Assembly: GCA_022706685.1 (NCBI GenBank)
Contig: JAKJCA010000019.1
Coordinates: 1 to 44,756 of the forward strand
Length of the DNA: 44,756 bases
Direction: 5' to 3'
Source: Bacillota bacterium
GTDB lineage: Bacteria; Bacillota; Clostridia; Oscillospirales; Acutalibacteraceae
The notes under the pieces: model-generated
Told to the model about the DNA's origin: nothing
What the model saw: the letters and a program-made list of their open reading frames with translations, nothing else
The model's database searches: none
In this document: positions 24,198 through 32,273 of the stretch, one piece after another
Numbering within the stretch: position 1 is the first letter of the stretch
Layout: each line of letters starts with the position of its first letter
Position numbers and translations under genes: made by a program

Positions 24198-25466
24198 TCA
24201 GGATTTCGCGGCGAGGCGCCCTGTATATTCCCCGCCGAAATATTTGAGTGTGGTCAGAACTGCCGTGGGAGCGGCCTGACCAAGCCCGCAGAAGGAAGTC
24301 AGGCACATAACGTTGCATATCGAGGTGAGGTTCTTGATATCCTCTTCGCTCGCCTTGCAGGCGATGAATTTGTTGAGGATGTTGAGAATTTGCCGGTTGC
24401 CCTCGCGGCAAGGGGTGCATTTGCCGCAGGATTCGCGGCAGAAGAACTTCATAATCCGCTCAAGGATTTCCATCATACCGAAACGCTCGTCGATGACGAT
24501 GACCGCGCCGGAACCGATGGAAATGCCCTCGTCGGCCAGATCTTTGTAATCAAGGCGGATGTCGAGCAGTTCGGGCGGAATGATGGGGCCCGACGCGCCG
24601 CCGAGCTGGACCATTTTGATTTTCTGCCCGTCGGGGGCGCCTTCGCCCAGCCCGTAAACGATGTCGGCCAGCGTGACGCCGAAGGGGACTTCGTACACGC
24701 CGGGATTTTTGACGTTGCCGGACAGGCTGATTAACCTCGTGCCCGCGGAGGTTTCGGTGCCGATGGCTTTGAAGGCCTCTCCGCCGCCGTTGACGATGAT
24801 GCCGATATTCGAAAAAGTCTCGACGTTGCTGATCATGGTGGGTTTGTCCCGGAAGCCGGCCGTCGTCGGATAGGGCGGCTTGTTGCGGGGCCTGCCGGGC
24901 TTGCCTTCCAGCGACTCGATGAGGGCGAATTCCTCGCCGCAGACGTAGGAGCCCGCGCCGGAATGAACCATGACGTCAAACGAAAAACCGCTGCCTTTGA
25001 TGTTGGCGCCGAGCCAGCCGTTCGCCTTTGCGTCGGCGATGGCCTTTTCGAGCGCGGTCATGGAATCGCCGTACTCGCCGCGGATGTAGATGTAGCCGTG
25101 CGAGGCGCCGACCGCATAAGCGCAGATGATCATGCCTTCGAGCAGCTGATGGGGGTCGTTTTCCATCAAATATTTGTCTTTGAAATTGCCGGGTTCGCCT
25201 TCGTCGGCGTTGCAGATGATATATTTGGGGCTGCCTTCCGCCTTCAGGACGGCGTCCATCTTGATGCCGGTCGGGAAGCCCGCGCCGCCGCGGCCCTTGA
25301 GGTTGGAGGCCTTGACCTCGCCGATAATCTGCTCCGGCTGCATGGAGAACGCTTTGACCACGGCCTGATAGCCGCCCGCGCCGATAAACTCCTCGATGGA
25401 ATCCGGTTTGATCACGCCGCAGCGTTTGGTCACGAGGGTTTTGATAATTTCATTTTTCGTCTTCAT
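24198..25466 (-). CDS. hndC: Hydrogenase NADH/FMN-binding subunit (NuoF-like), compact form
   Basis: A 422-residue flavoprotein with the NADH/FMN loop GRGGAGFPTG (58-67), ICNADEGEPGNFKD, a SLBB segment (VYEVPFGVTLADI) and the 4Fe-4S motif ESCGKCTPCREG near the C-terminus. It passes electrons between NADH and the hydrogenase subunit. Most HndC/HydB proteins are about 600 residues, with an N-terminal thioredoxin-like 2Fe-2S domain and C-terminal ferredoxin clusters; both are absent here, leaving the size of complex I NuoF. No separate hndB gene is present either. The ATG at 25466 comes one base after the TGA of hndA, with a GGGGG-type ribosome site. Translational coupling is likely. Confidence 0.93.
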   Translation of the reverse strand: MKTKNEIIKTLVTKRCGVIKPDSIEEFIGAGGYQAVVKAFSMQPEQIIGEVKASNLKGRGGAGFPTGIKMDAVLKAEGSPKYIICNADEGEPGNFKDKYLMENDPHQLLEGMIICAYAVGASHGYIYIRGEYGDSMTALEKAIADAKANGWLGANIKGSGFSFDVMVHSGAGSYVCGEEFALIESLEGKPGRPRNKPPYPTTAGFRDKPTMISNVETFSNIGIIVNGGGEAFKAIGTETSAGTRLISLSGNVKNPGVYEVPFGVTLADIVYGLGEGAPDGQKIKMVQLGGASGPIIPPELLDIRLDYKDLADEGISIGSGAVIVIDERFGMMEILERIMKFFCRESCGKCTPCREGNRQILNILNKFIACKASEEDIKNLTSICNVMCLTSFCGLGQAAPTAVLTTLKYFGGEYTGRLAAKS

Positions 25467-25467
25467 G

Positions 25468-25923
25468 TCATTGCCCCCTGTATTTCGCGATAATTTCCCC
25501 GATTTTGCCTTCATCGAGGTTGCCGTAGAGCTGGCCGCCGATTCTCATGGCCGGCGCTTTGTCGCAGCAGCCCAGGCAGCTGGTGAACTCGAGCGTGAAA
25601 ACACCGTCCGCGGTGGTTTCGCCCTCCTGGATGCCGAGGGTTTTTTCAAGGATTTTAAGCACGTTGACCGAACCTTTGACGTAGCAGGGCACGTCGTTGC
25701 AGACCTGGACGACGTATTTGCCGCGCGGTTTGGTCGAAAGCAGCGTGTAAAACGTAAGGACGCTGTAAATCCTGCTTTCCGTCAGGTTGAGCTGCCGTGC
25801 CAGCATCTTGACGTCATCCTCGGAAATGTAGTTGTCGGTTTTGCAGGCCTGATAGTCCAGCAGGATGCTGATCAGGTCTTCCGGCTGACGCCCATGCTTT
25901 TCGATAATCTGGAGCAATTGCAT
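25468..25923 (-). CDS. hndA: Hydrogenase 2Fe-2S subunit (NuoE-like)
   Basis: A 151-residue thioredoxin-like ferredoxin. The helical N-terminal domain (about 1-65) is followed by a 2Fe-2S domain with cysteines in CNDVPC and CLGCC, the C-x4-C plus C-x3-C pattern of NuoE/HndA. It is an electron relay beside the flavin subunit. The start ATG at 25923 is chosen for GGAGG ten bases upstream; the frame extends 17 codons further without a ribosome site. It is first in the hndA-hndC-hndD operon, which reads from an AT-rich promoter region at about 25980-26050. Confidence 0.94.
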   Translation of the reverse strand: MQLLQIIEKHGRQPEDLISILLDYQACKTDNYISEDDVKMLARQLNLTESRIYSVLTFYTLLSTKPRGKYVVQVCNDVPCYVKGSVNVLKILEKTLGIQEGETTADGVFTLEFTSCLGCCDKAPAMRIGGQLYGNLDEGKIGEIIAKYRGQ

Positions 25924-25983
25924 CGGGATAATACCTCCTTCAAAATTCGCGCCGTCGAGGCGCCCTGAGCCCAAAGTTGGGAA

Positions 25984-26010
25984 TATTATATATTATCGTA
26001 TAGGACGATA
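25984..26010 (-). promoter_or_regulatory. AT-rich promoter region of the hnd operon with a palindrome
   Basis: On the minus strand TATAAT (plus ATTATA, 25984-25989) is a perfect -10. Just upstream lies the dyad TATCGT (25994-25999) - 5 bases - ACGATA (26005-26010), placed between -10 and -35, where a repressor would block. The -35 at 17 bases (TATATC) is poor. TTAACAA near 26041-26047 resembles half of a Rex site only. Confidence 0.4.
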
Positions 26011-26074
26011 TATGATGGAATAGAAATATAAGCGACTTTTTTAACAAGTGTCCGAAGGCCGCCCGGCTAGGCAG

Positions 26075-26109
26075 AAAAACACAAGGGAGCGCTTGTCCGC
26101 GCCCCCTTG
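26075..26109 (-). terminator. Intrinsic terminator of the catalase gene
   Basis: CAAGGG-AGCGC (26082-26091) pairs with GCGC-CCCCTTG (26099-26109), followed on the minus strand by TTTTTC. It ends 20 bases after the catalase stop and separates it from the hnd promoter. Confidence 0.8.
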
Positions 26110-26128
26110 CGATGGCATGAGGGAACCG

Positions 26129-27580
26129 CTAAGCTTTTAAGCCCAGGGCGTCCGCGACGCCCTTGCCGTAGGCGGGGTCCGCCTTCGAGCAGTTGGCGAT
26201 ATGCCTGAGTTTGATGAACTCCGGAGCGTCGCCCATGGCGCGCGCGGTATTTTCAAAAAGTGCCTGCTGCTGTTCGGGGCTCATCAGGCGGAAGAGATTG
26301 CCCGGCTGCGTGTAGTAATCGTCGTCGTCCTCGCGGAAATCCCAGCGGTCCGCCGCGCCGCTTAAAGGCAGAGGCGGTTCTCTGTAGTCGGGCTGTTCCT
26401 GCCAGGCGCCGAAACTGTTGGGCTCGTAGCCGACTGTGCTGCCGGCGTTGTCGTTGACGCGCATCTGCCCGTCGCGGTGGTAACTGTTGACCGGGCAGCG
26501 CGGCGCGTTGACCGGTATCTGGTCATGGTTGACGCCGAGCCGGTAGCGCTGGGCGTCGCCATAGGAAAACAGCCGGCCCTGCAGCATTCTGTCGGGCGAA
26601 AAACCGATGCCGGGCACGACGTGCGCGGGGTTGAAAGCCGCCTGCTCGACGTCGAGGAAGTAGTTCGCCGGGTTGCGGTTGAGAATAAAGTAGCCCACTT
26701 CAATGAGGGGGAAATCTTTTTGCGACCAGACCTTTGTCAGATCGAAGGGGTTATAGGGCATGCGGTCCGCCTGCCCGGTTGTCATCACCTGGATAAACAT
26801 GTTCCAGCGGGGGTAGTCGCCCCTGTCGATGGCCTCGAGCAGGTCGCGCTGATGGCTTTCGCGGTCTTTGGCGATTACCGCCTCCGCCTCGGCGTCGGTC
26901 AGGTTTTTTATGCCCTGGCAGGTTTTAAGGTGGAACTTGACCCATACCCGTTCGCCGGCGGCGTTGATCATGCTGAAGGTGTGGCTGCCGTAGCCGTGCA
27001 TGTGGCGGTACGACAGGGGTATGCCGCGGTCGCTCATGGTGATGGTCACCTGGTGCAGCGCCTCGGGCAGGGAGGTCCAAAAATCCCAGTTGTTGGTCGC
27101 GCTCCTCATATTGGTACGCGGGTCTCGTTTGACGGCGCGGTTGAGGTCGGGGAACTTCAGCGGGTCGCGCAGGAAGAAGACCGGGGTGTTGTTGCCGACC
27201 AAATCCCAGTTGCCCTCCTCGGTATAGAACTTCATCGCGAAACCGCGGATATCGCGCTCGGCGTCCGCGGCGCCGCGTTCACCCGCGACGGTCGAAAAAC
27301 GGACGAACATCTCGGTCTGCTTGCCGATTTCGGAAAAAATCTTCGCTTTGGTGTAGCGCGTAATGTCCTGTGTGACGGTGAACACGCCGAAGGCGCCGGA
27401 GCCTTTGGCATGCATCCTGCGCTCGGGGATGACCTCCCTGTCGAAATGCGCGAGTTTTTCGAGGTACCAGGTGTCCTGCAGCAGCATCGGCCCCCGCGGG
27501 CCGGCGGTCATGGAATTCTGGTTGCCGTCGACCGGAGCGCCGGCCGCGGTGGTCAGTTTGTCCGCCTTCTTTTTCTCCAT
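26129..27580 (-). CDS. katA: Heme catalase, small-subunit monofunctional type
   Basis: A 483-residue enzyme that breaks H2O2 into water and oxygen. The catalytic His57 lies in [15 protein letters not shown], the catalytic Asn130 in [13 protein letters not shown], and the heme-ligating tyrosine in [14 protein letters not shown] near residue 341. The length fits the small-subunit clade 3 catalases common in Firmicutes. AGGAGG precedes the ATG. It is a single-gene unit with its own terminator. A catalase next to oxygen-sensitive hydrogenase and glycyl-radical genes points to defence against transient air. No PerR-like box was clear upstream. Base use matches its neighbours, so recent transfer is not indicated. 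Confidence 0.97.
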   Translation of the reverse strand: MEKKKADKLTTAAGAPVDGNQNSMTAGPRGPMLLQDTWYLEKLAHFDREVIPERRMHAKGSGAFGVFTVTQDITRYTKAKIFSEIGKQTEMFVRFSTVAGERGAADAERDIRGFAMKFYTEEGNWDLVGNNTPVFFLRDPLKFPDLNRAVKRDPRTNMRSATNNWDFWTSLPEALHQVTITMSDRGIPLSYRHMHGYGSHTFSMINAAGERVWVKFHLKTCQGIKNLTDAEAEAVIAKDRESHQRDLLEAIDRGDYPRWNMFIQVMTTGQADRMPYNPFDLTKVWSQKDFPLIEVGYFILNRNPANYFLDVEQAAFNPAHVVPGIGFSPDRMLQGRLFSYGDAQRYRLGVNHDQIPVNAPRCPVNSYHRDGQMRVNDNAGSTVGYEPNSFGAWQEQPDYREPPLPLSGAADRWDFREDDDDYYTQPGNLFRLMSPEQQQALFENTARAMGDAPEFIKLRHIANCSKADPAYGKGVADALGLKA

Positions 27581-27797
27581 GTCAAAACCTCCTTTGATTA
27601 TAAACTGCGGCTGATATCCGCATAAACCCCTTGTAAAACGCCCGGCGCGAAGGGTGCCCGATGCCGGCCGGCAACCATCGTTGTCCCGGTCTGATGAACG
27701 GTGCTGTATATTTCAAATCCATATTCCGGCCGTGTTTGTTTCTTATATGTTAACATCTGGCCCATTTTATGTCAATCAAACGTCCGCCGCTTTGTGC

Positions 27798-27803
27798 TAT
27801 AAT
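27798..27803 (+). promoter_or_regulatory. -10 element upstream of the UroD-family gene
   Basis: A perfect TATAAT at 27798-27803 lies 68 bases before the ATG at 27872. No convincing -35 is seen 16-18 bases upstream. Confidence 0.35.
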
Positions 27804-27871
27804 GCCCTTGATGAGAAACATGCGCGAAAAGGGGTTTGCCTGTGGCCGTGATCGAAAAAGCAAAGGAAACC

Positions 27872-28942
27872 ATGACGGCGAAAACCAGGGTGCTGAAAAC
27901 CTTTGCCTTTGAAAAAACCGACCGCGTGCCCATCGGTTACGAGGCGAACCCCGGTATCCACGCAAGGCTGGCGGCGGCGCTGGGCCTGCCGGCGGGCGAC
28001 AGGGAGGCGTTGAACCGCGCCCTCGGCGTCGACTGCCGCGGGGTCGGAGCGCCTTATACGGGGCCTTGTATTTTCAAGCAGATCGAAGGGCGCCGCATCA
28101 ACCCGGTCGAGGGCTCCTACACGCGCCGTATCGAGAACGCCGCCGGGTATTACGAGGATTACTGCGACTTCCCTCTCCAAGACGCGGACGACGATACCAT
28201 CGCGGCCTTCCCCGTGCCCGACCCGGACGATTTCGACTTGGACGCCGTCGGGGCGCAAATCGAAAAGCATGCGGATTTCGCCGTTTTTATCGGCGGCGCG
28301 GGCGTGCCGGACATCATCAACTCCAACGGCCGCATCATGGGGATGGAGGATGTGCTCGTCCATCTGCTGACCGGCAACGAGGCGGCGCTGCGCTTCATCG
28401 ACCGCCGCATCGACATGCACCTGAAAGTCATGGAACGCACGCTCGAGCGGTATGGCAAAAAAATCGATTTCATGTGGCTGGGCGAGGACCTCGGCACGCA
28501 GCGCGCGCCGATGATCAGCCCGGACCTGTTCCGCCGGGTGTTCCGCCCGCGGCACCAGAAATTCGTCGACCTGGCGAAAGCCTACGGCCTGCCGGTTATG
28601 GTGCATACCTGCGGGAGTTCCTCGTGGGCGTACGAGGATTTCATCGAGATGGGCGTCAGCGGCGTCGATACCCTTCAGCCCGAAGCGGCCGATATGAGCC
28701 CGCGGTATTTAAAAGAGCATTTCGGCGGGCGGCTCAATTTCAGGGGCTGCATCTCCACGGGTTTCCCCCTGGCGTTCGGCACGGCGGAGCAGACGCGCGA
28801 ACACGTGCTGAAAACGCTCGAGACGATGATGGAATGCCGCGGCTACCATTTTGCCCCCGCCCACTGCATCCAGGACAACAGCCCGGTGGAGAACGTCATC
28901 GAAATGTATCGCGCGGCGCACCGTTACGGCGTTTACCGCTGA
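27872..28942 (+). CDS. Uroporphyrinogen decarboxylase-family protein (MtaA/MtbA-like methyltransferase or decarboxylase)
   Basis: A 356-residue TIM-barrel protein. It opens MTAKTRVLKTFAFEKTDRVPI, like many URO-D-family enzymes (…RvlaalnfekpDRvPi). The motif MVHTCGSSSW carries the His/Cys zinc-site residues of the cobalamin methyltransferase branch. FRGCISTGFPLAFGTAEQTRE follows, and a further Cys lies in APAHCIQDN. No heme pathway genes are nearby, so it is more likely a methyltransferase or a demethylase accessory than HemE. No corrinoid protein is adjacent, so the methyl donor is unknown. The ATG at 27872 has AGGA upstream. The frame extends to a TTG at 27836. It is probably monocistronic, as a strong promoter follows. 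Confidence 0.82.
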   Translation: MTAKTRVLKTFAFEKTDRVPIGYEANPGIHARLAAALGLPAGDREALNRALGVDCRGVGAPYTGPCIFKQIEGRRINPVEGSYTRRIENAAGYYEDYCDFPLQDADDDTIAAFPVPDPDDFDLDAVGAQIEKHADFAVFIGGAGVPDIINSNGRIMGMEDVLVHLLTGNEAALRFIDRRIDMHLKVMERTLERYGKKIDFMWLGEDLGTQRAPMISPDLFRRVFRPRHQKFVDLAKAYGLPVMVHTCGSSSWAYEDFIEMGVSGVDTLQPEAADMSPRYLKEHFGGRLNFRGCISTGFPLAFGTAEQTREHVLKTLETMMECRGYHFAPAHCIQDNSPVENVIEMYRAAHRYGVYR

Positions 28943-28949
28943 GGCGGGT

Positions 28950-28979
28950 TTGACAACGCGCCGGCATTTTGACTATCAT
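28950..28979 (+). promoter_or_regulatory. Strong sigma-A-type promoter of the polysaccharide operon
   Basis: TTGACA (28950-28955, perfect) and TATCAT (28974-28979, 5/6) are separated by 18 bases, 60 bases before the pyruvyl transferase ATG and just after the UroD-family stop. Confidence 0.65.
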
Positions 28980-29038
28980 TGCAGCGGATACCGCGCCGGC
29001 AGCGCGCCGGTCGGCCATGAATGAAAACGGAGGAAGCC

Positions 29039-30265
29039 ATGAGCCGTTTCGCCCTCTACTACAACGGAGGCAGCCTCAACCGCGGCTGCGAGGCGCTGGC
29101 CGCCACGACGGCAAAACTCATCAAAGACCGCTGCGGTTCGCCGCATGTGGCGCTGCTCTCTTTCGCGCCGGACGAGGACCGCGAAGCGGGGATCGAAAAC
29201 ATCGACGAAATTGTCGATTTCAATTTCTGCGACCGGCAAAACCAGATGTACCGCGTCGGGAAGAACTCGGCCGCTTACCTGCGCCTTTTTGCCCTTGGGA
29301 AAATCTCGCCGACTGCGGCGGACAGATACTTTTTCGAACGGGCGTACCGCAAAAACAGCGACACGCGCGCCATGCTCGGGCGCTACGACGTTTTCATCTC
29401 CACGGGCGGGGACAATTACTGTTACGGCGACAGCGTCGCCCCGGCCGCCGCGCTCAACCGCGCGCTGAAGCGGGCGGGGAAGCGGACCGTGCTCTGGGGA
29501 TGCTCGGTCGGCCGGGAGGACCTGACTGCGGAGAAGGAGGCGGACATCGCTTCTTACGACCTGATTACGGCGCGCGAAAGCATCACCTTCGAACTATTGC
29601 GCGAGGTCTGTCCGAAAAGCCGCATTTATCTGCACGCGGACCCGGCCTTTACCCTAGGCAGCGAGGCGCTGCCCCTGCCGGATGGTTTCATCGAGGGGGA
29701 AACAGTCGGCCTGAACCTCAGCCCGATGGTCCTCGGGGATGGGGCGGACGGCGGCGACATCCGCTTCGCCGCGGTCAGGCGCATGGTCGATTATATCCTG
29801 GAACATACCGGCCGCTCCGTCGCTCTGATACCGCACGTGTTCCACGAGCGCGTCAGCGACCTTGCGCCGCTAACAAAACTATACGAACAATACCGTTCGA
29901 CGGGCAGGGTTCTGCTCATCGGCGCGCAGAAGGCGCCGGGTGCCCGCCAACTGAAAGGAATTATCGCGCGGTGCGGCCTTTTCGTCGGGGCAAGGACGCA
30001 CGCGACCATCGCCGCCTATTCTTCCTGCGTGCCGACGCTCGTGCTGGGTTACTCGGTCAAGTCGACGGGCATCGCGCGCGACCTATTCGGCAGCGAACAG
30101 GGGCTTGTGGTGCAGATGGGCGGCCTGAAAGACGAAAACATCCTCGCCGACCATTTCGCCGCGCTGCTGGAGCGCCGCGACGCTTACAGGCAAACCCTGC
30201 GGGAAAAAATGCCTCTGTATATCCAATCGGCAGCCGAAGCGGCGGACCGGCTGGCCCGGCTGTAA
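29039..30265 (+). CDS. Polysaccharide pyruvyl transferase family protein
   Basis: A 408-residue protein of the CsaB/WcaK-like family, which transfers pyruvate ketal from phosphoenolpyruvate to sugars of surface polysaccharides. Visible are YNGGSLNRGCEA near the N-terminus, FISTGGDNYCYG (the family's G-G-D-N/D segment), YDLITARES, LHADPAF and, near the C-terminus, VGARTHATIAAYSSCVPTLVLGYSVKS, the GxRxH and A...PxxxxxYxxK pattern. GGAGG precedes the ATG at 29039; a longer frame begins 18 bases earlier. It heads an operon with GT2 and GT-D glycosyltransferases. The product glycan is unknown; cell-wall glycopolymer or exopolysaccharide is likely. Confidence 0.88.
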   Translation: MSRFALYYNGGSLNRGCEALAATTAKLIKDRCGSPHVALLSFAPDEDREAGIENIDEIVDFNFCDRQNQMYRVGKNSAAYLRLFALGKISPTAADRYFFERAYRKNSDTRAMLGRYDVFISTGGDNYCYGDSVAPAAALNRALKRAGKRTVLWGCSVGREDLTAEKEADIASYDLITARESITFELLREVCPKSRIYLHADPAFTLGSEALPLPDGFIEGETVGLNLSPMVLGDGADGGDIRFAAVRRMVDYILEHTGRSVALIPHVFHERVSDLAPLTKLYEQYRSTGRVLLIGAQKAPGARQLKGIIARCGLFVGARTHATIAAYSSCVPTLVLGYSVKSTGIARDLFGSEQGLVVQMGGLKDENILADHFAALLERRDAYRQTLREKMPLYIQSAAEAADRLARL

Positions 30266-30278
30266 ACGGGGGTAAGCC

Positions 30279-31244
30279 ATGGCTCTCGTCAGCGTCATCA
30301 TACCGGTCTACAACGTCGAGGCGTACCTGCGCAGGTGCGTCGATTCCGTCCTTGCGCAAACACACGCGCAGCTGGAGGTTATCCTCGTCGACGACGGCTC
30401 GCCGGACAACTGCGGTTCGATTTGCGACGCCTACGCCGCGGCGGACGACCGGGTGCGCGTCATCCACAAGGCCAACGGCGGGCTCAGCAGCGCCAGGAAC
30501 GCCGGCATCGAAAAAGCCGGCGGTGATTATCTCGCCTTTATCGACAGCGACGACACCGTCGCGCCCGGGATGATCGCCGCCCTGCTGGCCGCGCTCGAAC
30601 GCGAAGGCGCCGACATCGCCGTCTGCGGGTTTGTAAAGGTCGGCGAAGACTTTCGGCCGCTGGGCAAGCCGAACGCTTTCGGGCCCGCGCTGCTCACCGG
30701 CGAAGAGGCGATGGAAAAACTCTACACAAACGACTACATTTATTTCACCACCGTCTGCAACAAACTGTTCCGGCGCAGCCTTTTCGATAAGGTCCGCTTC
30801 CCCGAAGGCAAACTGTTCGAGGACGGCTACGTCGCGTTCCGCTGCTACCTGGCGTGCGGCTGGATCTGCTGCCTGCCCGATCCGCTGTATTATTACCTGA
30901 CCCGGCCCGACAGCATTACCACCTCGACCGTCGGCGTCAAAAACCTCGACGGCGTCGACGCGGACGAGGATTCGATGATGCTGCTCGAAAACAGCGCCTA
31001 TCCCCTCCTGGCGCAGAAAGCGCGGCTGAAATACTTTGCTGCTGTGACGAACAACCTGCGCCGTTTCGACCTCGGCGAGGAAGCGGTGCGCGAGCGCTTT
31101 TCGACGCTGCACCGCGCTTTCCGAAAGCATTACCGCCGCCTGATGCGCGAGGGCGCTTTCTCGCGCAAGGAAAAACTGCTGATGACGCTGTTCTATCTGA
31201 GTCCCGCTGTGTGCAAAAAGGTGATGGAGGCGAGAAAACTCTGA
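30279..31244 (+). CDS. Glycosyltransferase family 2
   Basis: A 321-residue GT-A fold enzyme beginning MALVSVIIPVYNVEAYLRRCVDSV. It has the nucleotide-binding VDDGSPDNCG, the motif ANGGLSSARNAGIEKAGGDY and the metal-binding DSDDT near residue 89. It would add a sugar from a nucleotide donor to a surface glycan. The C-terminal third (FRKHYRRLMREGAFSRKEKLL) is basic and amphipathic, suggesting membrane association. The ATG is 13 bases after the pyruvyl transferase stop. Its own TGA overlaps the CTG that appears to start the next gene. The linkage made is not predictable. Confidence 0.93.
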   Translation: MALVSVIIPVYNVEAYLRRCVDSVLAQTHAQLEVILVDDGSPDNCGSICDAYAAADDRVRVIHKANGGLSSARNAGIEKAGGDYLAFIDSDDTVAPGMIAALLAALEREGADIAVCGFVKVGEDFRPLGKPNAFGPALLTGEEAMEKLYTNDYIYFTTVCNKLFRRSLFDKVRFPEGKLFEDGYVAFRCYLACGWICCLPDPLYYYLTRPDSITTSTVGVKNLDGVDADEDSMMLLENSAYPLLAQKARLKYFAAVTNNLRRFDLGEEAVRERFSTLHRAFRKHYRRLMREGAFSRKEKLLMTLFYLSPAVCKKVMEARKL

Positions 31245-32152
31245 AAAAGCTGCTGCTGAAAATCTGGAACGCGGCCTTCGACTTCAAAAAGAAAGCCGCC
31301 GACGGCGTATACCTGTTTTTCGATTTCTTCTACCGCCGCCTGAAAAAGGCGCCCGGCGTGATGACCAACATGGACACCATCCGCTTTATCACCGAGAACC
31401 GCTGCTGCGTCAGCCGTTACGGCGACGCGGAGATACGGCTCGCCGCGGGCACGGACGTTTTTTACCAGAAAGCGGAACCCGCCCTGATGGCGAAACTGCG
31501 CGAAGTGCTCGGCACCGTAAAACCCGGCCTGCTGGTCTGTCTGCCGGACGTGTTCGAGGGGCTCGGCCACTTCACCGAGGGCGACGGGCGCTACTGGAAA
31601 AGGCACCTGGCGCGCTACCGCAGGTTCTGGTACCGCTACCCCGCGCGCGGCAGGGTGTACGGCAACGCCTTCATCTCGCGCGTGTATATGTGTTTCAACG
31701 AGAAAGAAAAGGCGGGCGAATACTTCGACGCGCTGAAAAAAATCTGGTCCGGCCGCGACGTCGTGCTGGTGGAGGGCGAAAAGAGCCGGCTGGGCGTGGG
31801 CAACGACCTGTTCGCCGGCGCGCGCTCGGTGCGCCGCATCCTCGGGCCTTCGGCCTACGCTTTCTCCAAATACGACGAACTGCTCGCGGAGGTGCGCAAA
31901 ATCGAAAAGACGGCGCTGCTGATTCTCGCCATGGGCCCCGTCGCGACGTTGCTGCCGTACGATCTGGCCGACGACGGTTATCAGGCGCTGGACCTCGGCA
32001 ATATCGACACCGAGTACGAATGGTACCTGCGCGGCTGCACCAAAAAAACGCCGATTGAAAACAAACTTGTCTACGAAGCCGGCGCCGGGGAAGGCGTCGG
32101 CGAATTGGAGGACGAAACCTACCAAAGCCAGATTATCGCAAGGGTGTTGTAG
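31241..32152 (+). CDS. GT-D fold glycosyltransferase (SP_1767/DUF1792 family), CTG start
   Basis: About 303 residues. The conserved core begins with DTIRFITENRCCVSRYGDAEIRL, like the family's 'ETI..i....SisRfGDGEl', and continues with GNAFISRVYMCF, VLVEGEKSRLGVGNDLF and ALLILAMGPVATLLPYDL. Streptococcal members build O-glycans on serine-rich adhesins. The conserved N-terminal helix (FYRRLKKAPGVMT) lies upstream of any in-frame ATG, so translation must start earlier. CTG at 31241 overlaps the preceding TGA as CTGA and has GGAGG ten bases upstream (31226-31230). GTG at 31211 lacks a ribosome site. A CTG start is unusual, hence some doubt on the exact first codon. Third gene of the operon. Confidence 0.82.
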   Translation: MKKLLLKIWNAAFDFKKKAADGVYLFFDFFYRRLKKAPGVMTNMDTIRFITENRCCVSRYGDAEIRLAAGTDVFYQKAEPALMAKLREVLGTVKPGLLVCLPDVFEGLGHFTEGDGRYWKRHLARYRRFWYRYPARGRVYGNAFISRVYMCFNEKEKAGEYFDALKKIWSGRDVVLVEGEKSRLGVGNDLFAGARSVRRILGPSAYAFSKYDELLAEVRKIEKTALLILAMGPVATLLPYDLADDGYQALDLGNIDTEYEWYLRGCTKKTPIENKLVYEAGAGEGVGELEDETYQSQIIARVL

Positions 32153-32173
32153 CGAAATCCGCCCGCGCCGCGC

Positions 32174-32203
32174 TTGCATTCGGGAGCCGGCGGGCGATAT
32201 AAT
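32174..32203 (+). promoter_or_regulatory. Promoter upstream of the CPBP gene
   Basis: TTGCAT (32174-32179) and a perfect TATAAT (32198-32203) are 18 bases apart. Transcription would begin near 32210 and run at once into the hairpin at 32223-32250. Confidence 0.55.
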
Positions 32204-32222
32204 AGCCGGGACAGGGCAATGG

Positions 32223-32255
32223 CGCGGCTGTTGACAAACTGACAGCCGCGTTTTT
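32223..32255 (+). terminator. Intrinsic terminator or attenuator just before the CPBP gene
   Basis: CGCGGCTGT (32223-32231) pairs perfectly with ACAGCCGCG (32242-32250), followed by TTTTT (32251-32255). The CPBP ATG comes only 18 bases later. It may end the polysaccharide operon (stop at 32152) or attenuate transcripts from the promoter at 32174-32203. Confidence 0.8.
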
Positions 32256-32273
32256 ATATCAGAAAGGTACAAT

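Noticed and set aside
22648..24279. A 543-codon open frame antisense to the hydrogenase catalytic gene
   Set aside because: It lies wholly over a gene with intact Fe-S and H-cluster motifs; its translation has no recognisable features.
26039..26047. A Rex redox-repressor site upstream of hndA
   Set aside because: Only one half-site (TTAACAA) is present; the second inverted half at the required spacing is missing.
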